The notes under the pieces were generated by a model. It had not been told where the DNA came from and searched no databases. It was given only the letters and a program-made list of their open reading frames with translations. Source: Mesorhizobium plurifarium (GTDB taxonomy: Bacteria; Pseudomonadota; Alphaproteobacteria; Rhizobiales; Rhizobiaceae). From it: a stretch of DNA of 64,000 nt. Positions 7,902 to 16,150 of this stretch are shown in pieces (within the stretch, counting starts at the first letter, position 1; each line of letters opens with the position of its first letter). Position numbers and translations under genes: made by a program. The DNA is taken from NCBI GenBank assembly GCA_000824785.1, contig CCNB01000043.1, positions 312,107-376,106 of the forward strand, written 5' to 3'.

Positions 7902-8846
7902 TCAGCCCCTCAGCAGGTCGAACATCAGCTCGAAGAAGCGATCGGCATCCACCTCGTTGGCGATCATGGCGTTGTCCTTGAGGCCGCGCTCGCCCCAGAA
8001 GTCGGCGACGGTGGCGCCAAAAGTGTAGCTGCCACCGAGATCGACGCCGATATGCGCCGGCCGCGTCCTGACGAGCGTGGGGTCGATCACCAGCGCCAGC
8101 GCCAGCGGATCATGCATGGCGCCGCCCACGCCCATCGAATTGCGGTGGAGCTTCTCGTAAAACAGCAGCCAGTCGTTCACCAGCTTGCCCAGCGGCGTAT
8201 CGATCTTGGCGAGCTCGGCATATTGCGGTTTCTCGACCAGCACCTGCATGGTGACGTCGAGGCCGACCATGGTGATCGGCACGCCGGAATCGAGCACGAT
8301 CCGCAGCGCCTCCGGATCGCAGAAGGCGTTGAACTCGGTCGGCGTGATGATCTCGCTCTTGCGATAGAACACGCCACCCATCCAGATCAGCTGCTTGATC
8401 TTGGGCAGGACATGCGGATGTTTCAGCAGCAGCAGGCCGATGTTGCAAAGCGGCCCCGTGGCCACGACCACGGTCGGCTCGGCGCGCGACAGCAGCTTCT
8501 CGGCCAGGAAGTCCACGGCATGCTGCTTCACCGGCCTGATGGTCGCCTGTGGCAGGTAGGGCGAGCCCTCCAGGCCGCTTGGGCCGTCGGCGGTGCCCAG
8601 CACCAGCGGGCGCGCCAACGGCCGGTGGCAGCCGGCGGCCACCGGAACAGCGCCGGCGCCGATATATTCGAGGATTCGCAGCGCATTGGCGGTGGTTTTT
8701 TCGATCTCGGCGTTGCCACAGGTGGTAGTGACGCCGAGCAATTCGACGGCCGGCGAGCGATGCGCCATGACAAGCGCGATGGCATCGTCATGGCCGGGAT
8801 CGCAATCGAAGAGGATGGGCGTAGGGGTCATGGTCGGGCTCGTCAT
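7902..8846 (-). CDS. Nucleoside hydrolase (IunH/RihA-type)
   Basis: Hydrolyses the N-glycosidic bond of ribonucleosides to release base and ribose. The 314-residue protein carries the calcium-binding, catalytic Asp cluster DCDPGHDDA at residues 14-22. The substrate-site block ATGPLCNIGLLL and a C-terminal MHDPLALALVIDP, which provides a further metal-binding Asp, are also present. It is the last gene of the nucleoside-importer operon and overlaps the preceding hydrolase by 4 bp (ATGA). Base specificity cannot be read from sequence. Confidence 0.93.
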   Translation of the reverse strand: MTSPTMTPTPILFDCDPGHDDAIALVMAHRSPAVELLGVTTTCGNAEIEKTTANALRILEYIGAGAVPVAAGCHRPLARPLVLGTADGPSGLEGSPYLPQATIRPVKQHAVDFLAEKLLSRAEPTVVVATGPLCNIGLLLLKHPHVLPKIKQLIWMGGVFYRKSEIITPTEFNAFCDPEALRIVLDSGVPITMVGLDVTMQVLVEKPQYAELAKIDTPLGKLVNDWLLFYEKLHRNSMGVGGAMHDPLALALVIDPTLVRTRPAHIGVDLGGSYTFGATVADFWGERGLKDNAMIANEVDADRFFELMFDLLRG

Positions 8847-9856
8847 GCGGTCCGCTCGTAGCGGGCAAGGGTGTCTTTGAAGATCTTGAGGAAGCGGCGG
8901 CCGTCGAGGTCGGTGCCGATGCGGGTGGTCTTCGGTCCGCCGCCCGGCAGGATCTGGAAACCGCGATAGGCAACCGTCTGGCCGCGCGCCACATGGCCGT
9001 CGGTCAGCACATCGACGAACAGCGGTTCGGTGAGCGTGGCGAGGCTGGGATCGAAAGCCAGCGCCACGGTGATCACGTCATCCAGCGGGAAGCCGACGAG
9101 CCCGAAGAATTCGCGCCAGATGTCGACATAGATGGGGAACACGTCGGCAATCATGTCGACCACCGGATTGTCCATCGCCACCGCCTGCATGTCGGCGATG
9201 TCGTCGCGCGTCAGCATGGAGGCCGCGACGCGGTTGTCCTCGCAGATATCGAGCGGCACAAGGATCTTGTCGACCTCGGCGTTCAGCACGATGCGCGAGG
9301 CTTCGGGATCGGCCCAGATGTTGTATTCGGTGACCGGCGTCATGTTGCCGGGCGTCTGGAAGGTGCCGCCCAGCACCAGCAGGCGCTTGAGCGCGCCCGC
9401 AAGGCGCGGCTCCTGCAGCAATGCCATGGCGGCGTTGGTGAGCGGCCCTGTGGTGACCAGCGTGATCTCGCCGGGATTGGACATCACCGTGTCGATGATG
9501 AAATCCACCGCATGGCCCGGCGTCGCCTTGCGTGCTGGAGCGGGGGCCGGCGGATTGAACTTCTTCAGCCGGTCGCCGAAGCGCGCGGTCAGCCGCTTCT
9601 CGAAATGCACCGGAGCTTCCATGTCGGCCTTGGCGTGGCCGACGATCGGCCGGCAGGCGCCGGCATGGACGCGGATGTCGTCGCGCCCGGCCAGCGAAAG
9701 CGTGTTGAGCACGACATTGGTCACCTGCTCGATGGGCCCGGCCGCGCCGGTGACGGTCGTGACCGCTTCCAGCTTCACGTATGGACTGGCTGCGGCAAAC
9801 AGCACGGCGAGGATGTCGTCGCCCGCTGAATCCACGTCGAGGATTATGCGTTCCAT
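8843..9856 (-). CDS. Nucleoside hydrolase-like protein with variant Asp motif
   Basis: A 337-residue member of the nucleoside hydrolase fold. The N-terminal metal motif reads DVDSAGDD (residues 7-14) instead of the canonical DxDPGxDD, keeping the Asp residues but replacing Pro-Gly with Ser-Ala. TTGPLTNAAMALL and NIWADPEASRIVL are typical of the fold, and LDDVITVALAFDP supplies the C-terminal Asp. It sits 15 bp after the permease gene and overlaps the next hydrolase. This arrangement suggests two hydrolases with different substrates fed by one importer. Confidence 0.87.
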   Translation of the reverse strand: MERIILDVDSAGDDILAVLFAAASPYVKLEAVTTVTGAAGPIEQVTNVVLNTLSLAGRDDIRVHAGACRPIVGHAKADMEAPVHFEKRLTARFGDRLKKFNPPAPAPARKATPGHAVDFIIDTVMSNPGEITLVTTGPLTNAAMALLQEPRLAGALKRLLVLGGTFQTPGNMTPVTEYNIWADPEASRIVLNAEVDKILVPLDICEDNRVAASMLTRDDIADMQAVAMDNPVVDMIADVFPIYVDIWREFFGLVGFPLDDVITVALAFDPSLATLTEPLFVDVLTDGHVARGQTVAYRGFQILPGGGPKTTRIGTDLDGRRFLKIFKDTLARYERTA

Positions 9857-9871
9857 ATGCGTATGGGGTCC

Positions 9872-10861
9872 TTACGTTGAGGGAGTGTTGTCGGCGTCGG
9901 CCCGGCCGGGTTCGACGGAAAGCAGCTTGCGCATGCTCTCGAGCGTCTCGCGGATGATGCGGGGCCTGCTGCGGTAGGAGAGCGCGAACAGCGCCACCAG
10001 CGCCACCGCGTAGGGTACTGCCAGGATCAGATATGACGGGAAACCGAAGGTCTGCAGTCTGAGCGAGAAGGCATCGGCGAAGCCGAACAGCAGGCAGCCG
10101 CCCAGCACCCTGAGCGGATCGCCGTTGGAGAAGATCAGGATTGCGACGGCCATGAAGCCGCGCCCCGACGACATGTTCTCGGTGAACATGGTGATGTAGC
10201 CGAGCGACAGATGCGCCCCGGCGAGCCCGGCGAGAAGACCGCACAGCAGCGAGGCGACATAACGGATCCGGGCGATGGAGATACCGAGCGCCTCGGCTGC
10301 CTCGGGTTTTTCGCCGACGACGCGGATGTAGAGGCCGAGCCTGGTGCGCCTGTAGAACAGCACGAGCAGCGGCACGGCGAAAAAGGCCACATAGACCAGC
10401 GGCGTGTAACCCGAGACCAGCGGCGCCCAGGACCCAAGCAATTCACGAGCCCATGGGATTTGAACCTTCGGCAGGCCGACGATGCCATGGCCGACGATGG
10501 ATCCGCGCGTGCCGAAAACCGCCTTCATCAACGATATGGTCATGCCGCCCGCGAGGATGTTGAGCGCCAGGCCGACCACCACCTCATTGGCGCGGAAAGT
10601 CACGACAAGGAGCGCGAAGACGAGCGCGAAGACAAGCGCGGCGGCAACGCCGCACAGCACGCCGACAAAGGCCGAGCCGGACCAGATGGAGCCAAGCACG
10701 GCGAAGAAGGCGCCTACGAGCATCTGGCCTTCGAGGCCGATGTTGAAGATGCCTGCCTTGGTGGTGAACGAGCCGCCGAGGCCGACCAGCAGGATCGGCG
10801 CGGTGGTCCTGAGCGTCGCGACCAGGAGCGCGACGTTGAGGAGTTTGTCTAGAACTTCCAT
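9872..10861 (-). CDS. Nucleoside-type ABC transporter permease (second permease)
   Basis: Inner-membrane permease of 329 residues from the BmpA-associated nucleoside importer class (YufQ-like). Many hydrophobic segments are visible. Conserved GLGGSFTTKAGIFNIGLEGQMLVGAFFA near the N terminus and YITMFTENMSSGRGFMAVAILIF near the C terminus match the family. ATG 10861 begins MEVLDKLLNVALL and overlaps the upstream permease by 13 bp. The same frame stays open far upstream through the neighbouring gene, but that part is an off-frame reading. Confidence 0.92.
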   Translation of the reverse strand: MEVLDKLLNVALLVATLRTTAPILLVGLGGSFTTKAGIFNIGLEGQMLVGAFFAVLGSIWSGSAFVGVLCGVAAALVFALVFALLVVTFRANEVVVGLALNILAGGMTISLMKAVFGTRGSIVGHGIVGLPKVQIPWARELLGSWAPLVSGYTPLVYVAFFAVPLLVLFYRRTRLGLYIRVVGEKPEAAEALGISIARIRYVASLLCGLLAGLAGAHLSLGYITMFTENMSSGRGFMAVAILIFSNGDPLRVLGGCLLFGFADAFSLRLQTFGFPSYLILAVPYAVALVALFALSYRSRPRIIRETLESMRKLLSVEPGRADADNTPST

Positions 10862-11889
10862 CGACGCTCTCCCGCCGTGCTGTCGCCGCGGCGCTTCATC
10901 AGCACCTGCGCGGAAACGCTGAGGATGATGAGGGCCTGGATGACCGTGATGATCTCGCGCGAGGCCGTGGTCTCGACCTCCAGCAGCAGCGAGCCGCTGC
11001 GCAGCGCGCCGAAGAACAGCGCGGTGACGATCGTGCCGATCGGTGAGCCGTTGGCGAGCAGCGCGGCGATGAGGCCGTCGAAGCCGAAGCCGGGCGCGAA
11101 GCCTTCCATGAAGCGGTGATGCACGCCCAGCGTCTCGACGCCGCCTGCCAGCCCGCCGACCGCGCCGGAGACCAGCAGGACCAGGAAGCCCTGCCGTTTG
11201 ACGTTGACACCGCCATATTCGGCGAATTTCGGCGCCGAGCCGACCATCGAGATCGAATAGCCCTTGCTCGTATAACGGAAGAACCACGCGACGGAGAGCG
11301 CCAGCACCAGTCCGATGACAAGGCCCCAGTTGAGGCGCGAAAAGGAAAAGAGCTCGGGCAGATAGGCCGTCGGCAGAATAGGCGGCGTCTCCGACCAGCC
11401 GCCCGGCCTCTTGAACAGGAAGATGGTGAAATAGGACGTCAGCAGCACCGCGACGTAGTTCGACAGGATGGTAGAGACCACCTCGTTGGTGTTGTATCGC
11501 GCACGGAAGAACGCCGGGATGGCTACCCAGGCGGCGCCGGCGAGCGTCGCGACGGCCAGCCCGACCAGCATGTGAACGCCGGCCGGCAGCGGCAGGGCGA
11601 AGCCAACCCATGCCGCTGCGAAACCGCCGAGGAACAGCTGGCCCTCGATGCCGACATTGAACATGCCGCCGCGCAGGCCGATGCAGGCGGCAACGCCGCA
11701 GATCAGGATGGGCGTGGTCTGCAGCAGAGTGCCGGCGATCTTGGCCTGGTCGCCGAAAGCGCCCCGCAGCAGCGTCATGAAGACCTTTACCGGGCTCTCG
11801 TCGACCATCAAGATGATGATGGCGCCGATGGCCAGGGCAAAGAGGACAGCAAGCAGCTGCCCGTAAACAGCACGCAACCTGTCGCTCAT
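10849..11889 (-). CDS. Nucleoside-type ABC transporter permease (first permease)
   Basis: A 346-residue integral membrane permease, YufP-like. Family signatures are CIGLRGGMFNVGIEGQLFLGG and the central ARYNTNEVVSTILSNYVA. GFGFDGLIAALLANGSPIG lies near the C terminus. It pairs with the second permease downstream and the double-domain ATPase upstream, overlapping that gene by 4 bp, so the three are translationally coupled. Confidence 0.94.
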   Translation of the reverse strand: MSDRLRAVYGQLLAVLFALAIGAIIILMVDESPVKVFMTLLRGAFGDQAKIAGTLLQTTPILICGVAACIGLRGGMFNVGIEGQLFLGGFAAAWVGFALPLPAGVHMLVGLAVATLAGAAWVAIPAFFRARYNTNEVVSTILSNYVAVLLTSYFTIFLFKRPGGWSETPPILPTAYLPELFSFSRLNWGLVIGLVLALSVAWFFRYTSKGYSISMVGSAPKFAEYGGVNVKRQGFLVLLVSGAVGGLAGGVETLGVHHRFMEGFAPGFGFDGLIAALLANGSPIGTIVTALFFGALRSGSLLLEVETTASREIITVIQALIILSVSAQVLMKRRGDSTAGERRWKF

Positions 11890-13466
11890 CGGGCCGCGCC
11901 GCCCGTCGCTGCGCCGGCCTCGACACCTGCCATCATCATGCCGATCCTTTCGCTGTCGGCTCCGTCGCCGTCGACCTCGCCCATGATCCGGCCGTTGAAC
12001 ATGACCAGGATGCGGTCGGCGAGCGTGAGAAGCTCATCGAGCTGTACCGATATGACGAGAACGGCGCGGCCGGCCGCACGCTGGCGCATGATCTCGTCGT
12101 GGATGGATTCCTGGGCGCCGATGTCGACGCCTCGCGTCGGCTGGTCGATGAGCAGGAAGTCCGCGTCGTTCGTGAATTCCCGCGCCAGGACGACCTTCTG
12201 GATGTTGCCGCCCGACAACCGCTTGACGGTATCCTGGGGGCCGCGCGCTCGGATATCGAAGCGCTTGATCATGTCCGCGGCCTGGCTGGCGGCCACCTGC
12301 CAGTCGAGAATGCCGTTGCGCGACCACGGCGCCCTGGTCTGGCGCCCCATCAGGAGGTTCGCCGAGATCGAGGCGCCGCCATCGACGCCGCGCACCATGC
12401 GGTCGCCCGGAACATGAGCCAGTCCGGCCTCACGGATCTGCGCCGGCGACTGCGTGGTCAGGTCGCGGCCTTTGAGAACGGCTGAGCCGTGGCTGGCGGG
12501 ACGCAGGCCGGTGAGCACCTCGGCGAGCTCGGTCTGGCCGTTGCCGGCCACGCCGGCGATACCGACGATCTCGCCGGCGCGCACGGTGAAGCTGGCGTCG
12601 CGCAGCGCCGGCAGGCGACGGTCGTCGCGGGCCCACAGGTTCTTCACCTCGAGCACGACGCTGCCCGCTGTCCGTTCGCGGCGGCGGCGCGCGAAGCTGA
12701 CGTCGCGTCCGACCATCATGCGAACGAGATCGGCCTTGGTCAGCTCGGCCGTCGGTCGCGTCGCCACATGCTTGCCGTTGCGCAGCACCGTGACGGTGTC
12801 GGAAACCTCCATCACCTCCTCGAGGTGGTGGGAAATGAAGATGACCGTCATGCCGCCGGCAACGAAGCCGCGCAGGGTCTGGAACAGCTCACGGCTCTCT
12901 TGCGGGGTCAGCACAGCCGTCGGCTCGTCCAGGATGATGATGCGCGCACCGCGCGCCAGGACCTTGAGGATCTCGATGCGCTGCTCGATGCCCACCGACA
13001 GCAGCGAGACGCGCTCGGTCGGCTCGACCTTCAGTCCGAACCGTTCGGAAAGCTCGCGCGTCTTTTCGATCTGCGCGGCGTGGTCGATCAGCCCGTTGCG
13101 ACGGATCTCCATGCCGAGGAACACGTTCTCGGCCACGGAAAGCGAGGGCACCAGCTTGAAGTGCTGATGCACCATGCCGAGGCCCGCCGCGATGGCCGCG
13201 GCCGGATCGGCCATCACCATATCCTTTCCCTCGATGCGGATCGCGCCCTCGTCGGGCTGCAACAGACCGAACAGGACATTCATCAAGGTTGTCTTGCCGG
13301 CGCCGTTCTCCCCGATGATGGCGTGTATCTCGCCACGACGCACGGCAATGGAAACGTCGTCGTTGGCGGCGAAAGCACCGAAGCGCTTCGTAACGCCGAT
13401 CAACTCGACGGCCATTTCGGCGGCGGCGGGCTTGACAGGTGCCGGAGATGGCGACGCGTCGGACAC
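11886..13466 (-). CDS. Nucleoside-type ABC transporter ATPase, two nucleotide-binding domains
   Basis: A 526-residue cytoplasmic ATPase with two fused ABC domains, like YufO/RbsA. Domain 1 has Walker A GENGAGKTT, a signature reading LSVGIEQR in place of LSGGQ, and Walker B IIILDEPTAVL. Domain 2 has a degenerate P-loop GVAGNGQTE, signature LSGGNIQKV and Walker B FLLIDQPTRGVD. The assigned start is a GTG at 13466; an ATG at 13415 (MAVELIGV) is an alternative because no clear ribosome-binding site decides. It follows the substrate-binding gene after hairpins that could attenuate read-through. Confidence 0.94.
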   Translation of the reverse strand: MSDASPSPAPVKPAAAEMAVELIGVTKRFGAFAANDDVSIAVRRGEIHAIIGENGAGKTTLMNVLFGLLQPDEGAIRIEGKDMVMADPAAAIAAGLGMVHQHFKLVPSLSVAENVFLGMEIRRNGLIDHAAQIEKTRELSERFGLKVEPTERVSLLSVGIEQRIEILKVLARGARIIILDEPTAVLTPQESRELFQTLRGFVAGGMTVIFISHHLEEVMEVSDTVTVLRNGKHVATRPTAELTKADLVRMMVGRDVSFARRRRERTAGSVVLEVKNLWARDDRRLPALRDASFTVRAGEIVGIAGVAGNGQTELAEVLTGLRPASHGSAVLKGRDLTTQSPAQIREAGLAHVPGDRMVRGVDGGASISANLLMGRQTRAPWSRNGILDWQVAASQAADMIKRFDIRARGPQDTVKRLSGGNIQKVVLAREFTNDADFLLIDQPTRGVDIGAQESIHDEIMRQRAAGRAVLVISVQLDELLTLADRILVMFNGRIMGEVDGDGADSERIGMMMAGVEAGAATGGAAR

Positions 13467-13493
13467 GGAAGCTTCACGGCTCCAAGGTTGAGC

Positions 13494-13549
13494 GTGCGGG
13501 CCAACCGACCCGCACGAGGCAGGATGAAAGTCCCGGAGGACTCCGGGAC
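13494..13549 (-). promoter_or_regulatory. Two hairpins between binding-protein and ATPase genes
   Basis: Two perfect stems lie in the 93-bp gap: GTGCGGG/CCCGCAC at 13494-13515 and GTCCCGGA/TCCGGGAC at 13530-13549. No T-run follows on the minus strand. Such hairpins downstream of binding-protein genes commonly stabilise the upstream message or reduce read-through, giving more binding protein than ATPase. The role here is inferred. Confidence 0.5.
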
Positions 13550-13559
13550 GGCGCGAAGC

Positions 13560-14564
13560 CTACTTTGCCTTGGCGACCTTGATGGAGCCGTCGACGATGC
13601 CCTTCCTGATCTCGTCGAGCTTGGCCTTGACCTCTTCGGGGATCTTCGGCGCGATGTCGTCGCAGACCTTCAGCTCGACACCGCCCGAGGCGAGATCGAA
13701 GGTGCGGGTGCCTGGCATGACCTTGTGGCCTTCGACCTCGTCCTTGATCAGGCTGTAGACCGCGATGTCGCCGCGCTTGAGCATCGAGCCGAGCACATTG
13801 CCGGGCGCCGTGGAGCACATGTCGATATCGACGCCGATCGAATACTTGTCGGCAGCGGCGCTGGCCTGCATGACGCCCTCTCCCGTCGGGCCGGCGACGT
13901 TGTAAACGATGTCGGCGCCTTCATTGTAGAGCGCCTGGGTCAGCTCGCTGCCCTTGGCCGGGTCGTCGAAAGTGCCGGCGAAGACAGGTTTCACGGTGAT
14001 GTCGGGGGCGGCATATTTCGAGCCCTGCTCATAGCCGCCGAGGAAGTTGCGGATAACCGGGATGTCGCGGCCGCCGACGAAGCCGATGGCCTTGCCGTCG
14101 CCTATCTTGTCGAAGGCGCTGCCCTTGCTTTCGATCATGCCGGCGAGCGCGCCGGCGATGAAGGAGCCCTGTTCCTCAGCAAAGTTGGCATAGATCATCT
14201 TGTCGCTGTCGAGGACGCCGTCGATGAAGACGAAGCGCTGGTTCGGATAGGCCGCGCTCGCCTTCTGCAGCGCGTCGACGAGCTCCCAGCCCATGACGAA
14301 GATCAGGTCGTACTTGCCGTCCTTCGCCAGGTTGGCGAACTGCTCCTCATAATCGAGCGCGCGATTGCCGGTATCGACCAGCTTGAGGTCGATGCCGAAA
14401 TCCGTCTTCGCCTTGTTGAGGCCGTTGACGATCGAGACGCCGAAGCCCTGCGCGAAATAGCCCGAGATGGCGGCCACGGATACCTTGTCCTGCGCGCAGG
14501 CAAGGCTGACCGAAGCAACAAGCGCGGCGCCGGCAAAGATGCACTTCGAAATGATTTTTTTCAT
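13560..14564 (-). CDS. BMP-family ABC transporter substrate-binding protein (nucleoside-type)
   Basis: Periplasmic binding protein of 334 residues from the basic-membrane-protein (BMP/PnrA) family, whose known ligands are purine and other nucleosides. It opens with a Sec signal peptide ending ACA before QDK. The mature part begins KVSVAAISGYFAQGFGVSIVNGLNKA. VFIDGVLDSDKMIYANFAEEQGSFIAGALAG is the family's central block, and AIGFVGGRDIPVIRNFLGGYEQG lies in the hinge region. It is the first gene of a six-gene operon running to 7902. The promoter with a shared palindromic operator lies about 60 bp upstream. Confidence 0.95.
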   Translation of the reverse strand: MKKIISKCIFAGAALVASVSLACAQDKVSVAAISGYFAQGFGVSIVNGLNKAKTDFGIDLKLVDTGNRALDYEEQFANLAKDGKYDLIFVMGWELVDALQKASAAYPNQRFVFIDGVLDSDKMIYANFAEEQGSFIAGALAGMIESKGSAFDKIGDGKAIGFVGGRDIPVIRNFLGGYEQGSKYAAPDITVKPVFAGTFDDPAKGSELTQALYNEGADIVYNVAGPTGEGVMQASAAADKYSIGVDIDMCSTAPGNVLGSMLKRGDIAVYSLIKDEVEGHKVMPGTRTFDLASGGVELKVCDDIAPKIPEEVKAKLDEIRKGIVDGSIKVAKAK

Positions 14565-14623
14565 GTTTCTCCCCTGTTTGAAGGTCGCCCCAAGTGCCGG
14601 CTCCGCAAGGGGCGCCGGAAAAC

Positions 14624-14669
14624 TTGTTGGTGATCATATGACCTTATGGGTGCTCCAATGACCTGTCAA
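14624..14669 (-). promoter_or_regulatory. Promoter and operator site 1 (nucleoside importer operon)
   Basis: Minus-strand -35 TTGACA (14664-14669) and -10 TAAGGT (14641-14646), spacing 17 bp. The palindrome-like site TCATATGATCACCAACAA (14624-14641) overlaps the -10 box. It matches the best copy of a shared 18-bp site near 25.3 kb at 12 of 18 positions. The 30 bp of this promoter at 14641-14670 match the 25.3-kb promoter at 23 of 30 positions. Confidence 0.7.
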
Positions 14670-14722
14670 TCTGGCGCCACGCGACGTTCCATGCCTTCGT
14701 TCCCGAACGACGCGCAATTGGC

Positions 14723-14764
14723 TTGACAAAGCCGCCGGATCGATAACTGTTGATACTCAAACAA
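14723..14764 (+). promoter_or_regulatory. Promoter and operator site 2 (AA_synth pair)
   Basis: TTGACA at 14723-14728 precedes the site CTGTTGATACTCAAACAA at 14747-14764, whose reverse complement agrees with the shared 18-bp palindrome at 14 of 18 positions. The -10 box is less clear (TAACTG or nearby). It drives the divergent AA_synth genes, whose start lies 26 bp downstream. Confidence 0.6.
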
Positions 14765-14789
14765 TTTCATAGGGCAATTGGAGCAGCCG

Positions 14790-15374
14790 ATGCCGAAGCC
14801 AGCGGTCAGGAAGTTTGTCGTACAGGTCGAGGAGATTTTTCACGAAGGCGGGCCGGTGCGGGCAGAGCCGGTCAAGCGCGGCGCCGTGCTGGCGGTGATC
14901 GAGAATCCGTTCGCTGGCCGCTATGTGGAGGAGATCACCGGGTTCATGGAGGATCTCAAGCCGCTCGGTCTCGAAATGGCGCAACGCCTGCTGAATTCGC
15001 TTGGCGGCGATCCCTCGAAGGTCGAGGGCTACGGCAAGGGCGCGATCGTCGGCGGCGGCGGCGAGCTGGAGCACGGCGCGCTGTGGCACAATCCGGGCGG
15101 TTATGCGATGCGCGAACTGCTGGGCGGCGCCAAGGCGATCGTGCCGTCGACCAAGAAGGTCGGCGGGCCCGGCGCGCGCATCGACATCCCGGTCACGCAC
15201 ATCAACGCTTCGTACGTGCGCAGCCACTTCGACGCCATCGAAGTGGGCATCAACGACGCGCCGCGCGCCAACGAGATCGTACTGGTGCTGGCCATGACGA
15301 CGGGCGCCCGCGTCCATGCCCGCGCCGGCGGGCTGGAGGCGAAGGACATCAAGGGAGAGGACGGGCTGAGATGA
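14790..15374 (+). CDS. AA_synth (DUF1185) family protein, first of tandem pair
   Basis: A 194-residue member of the DUF1185/AA_synth family, a variant of the chorismate-mutase-like fold whose biochemical function is not established. Conserved segments are AVIENPFAGRYVEE, GKGAIVGGGGELEHGA and PSTKKVGGPGARIDIPVTH. The DAPRANEIVLVLAMTTGARVHAR region follows. ATG 14790 has GGAG six bases upstream; an in-frame TTG at 14778 is less likely. It overlaps the second paralogue by ATGA, suggesting coupled translation and possibly a hetero-oligomer. Context with hydrolases and nucleoside/amide importers suggests a catabolic rather than biosynthetic role; this is inference. Confidence 0.88.
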   Translation: MPKPAVRKFVVQVEEIFHEGGPVRAEPVKRGAVLAVIENPFAGRYVEEITGFMEDLKPLGLEMAQRLLNSLGGDPSKVEGYGKGAIVGGGGELEHGALWHNPGGYAMRELLGGAKAIVPSTKKVGGPGARIDIPVTHINASYVRSHFDAIEVGINDAPRANEIVLVLAMTTGARVHARAGGLEAKDIKGEDGLR

Positions 15375-15955
15375 GCGTTGAAATCCGCCGCATCATAACC
15401 ATCGTGGAAGAAACGCGCGAGGAAGGCGGCCGGCCGGTCGATCCCCCGACGCGTCGCGCAGCTGCAGTCGCGGTCATTCGCAATCCGTTCGCCGGCCGCT
15501 ACGTGGACGATCTGTCCGCACTGAGCGACATCGGGGCCGAGCTTGGCGAGATCCTTCCAAAGCGTGCGGTCGCAGCGCTCGGCATTCCCGGCGACCAGGT
15601 CGAAAGCTTCGGCAAGGCGGCCGCCGTTGGCGCCAATGGCGAGCTGGAACATGCCGCCGCGATCCTCCATCCGAAGCTCGGCGCGCCGTTCCGGGACGTG
15701 CTTGGCACGGGTGCCGCGCTCATTCCGTCCTCGAAGAAGCGGGGCGGCCTCGGCGTTCCGCTGGATGTTCCGCTCGGCCACAAGGATGCGGCCAAGGTGC
15801 GCAGCCATTTCGACGGCATGGAAGTGCGCGTTCCGGACGCGCCGCGCGACGACGAGATCGTGGTGGCGATCGCGGTCACCGATTCGGGCAGGCCGCACCC
15901 ACGCGTCGGCGGGCTGACCAAGGAACAGGTCGTCGGCAAGGATGGGCTGATCTAG
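15371..15955 (+). CDS. AA_synth (DUF1185) family protein, second of tandem pair
   Basis: Also 194 residues, clearly homologous to the preceding gene. Shared blocks include RNPFAGRYVDDL, AAAVGANGELEHAA, IPSSKKRGGLGVPLDVPLGH and VRSHFDGMEVRVPDAPRDDEIVVAIA. Divergence is considerable: the GGGGELEHGALWHNPGG stretch of copy 1 becomes GANGELEHAAAILHPKLG. The two copies have therefore probably specialised since an old duplication. The TAG stop overlaps the terminal TAGAGC of an intergenic repeat element. Confidence 0.88.
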   Translation: MSVEIRRIITIVEETREEGGRPVDPPTRRAAAVAVIRNPFAGRYVDDLSALSDIGAELGEILPKRAVAALGIPGDQVESFGKAAAVGANGELEHAAAILHPKLGAPFRDVLGTGAALIPSSKKRGGLGVPLDVPLGHKDAAKVRSHFDGMEVRVPDAPRDDEIVVAIAVTDSGRPHPRVGGLTKEQVVGKDGLI

Positions 15956-16054
15956 AGCATTTTGCAGCCAAGCGGAATCGCTTGGCGTCGCACAAATGCG
16001 GCTAAAACAAAGAGATAGAGCGGTTTAGCGTTTCCGTGAAACGGTGAACCGCTC
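15953..16054 (+). repeat. Two-palindrome intergenic repeat, copy at 16.0 kb
   Basis: It starts with TAGAGCATTTTG. The first palindrome includes CCAAGCG/CGCTTGG. A linker AAAACAAAGAGATAGAGCGG is identical to that of the 40.9-kb copy. The second palindrome is GAGCGGTT...AACCGCTC enclosing CGTTTC/GAAACG. The initial TAG is the stop codon of the AA_synth gene. Confidence 0.85.
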
Positions 16055-16108
16055 CAAGTCCCGGCAGCGGGCGATACCTTCGCAAAGCCACGGGCTGTCC
16101 CGCCGGCG

Positions 16109-16134
16109 AAAAAGCGGCCCGTGAGCCGCTTTTT
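16109..16134. terminator. Bidirectional terminator
   Basis: Ten-bp stem AAAAAGCGGC/GCCGCTTTTT with a six-base loop and extended T-run. It lies between the AA_synth pair and the convergent amidohydrolase gene and can serve both. Confidence 0.88.
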
Positions 16135-16150
16135 TTCGGCTTCCCTCCGA

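Noticed and set aside
9872..11926. Single 684-residue fused permease
   Set aside because: Only the part from 10861 downward reads as a permease; the rest is an off-frame reading of the upstream permease gene, which has its own start, stop and family motifs.
12489..14633. 714-codon open frame on the plus strand
   Set aside because: Antisense to the nucleoside-importer ATPase and BMP binding protein, both well supported.
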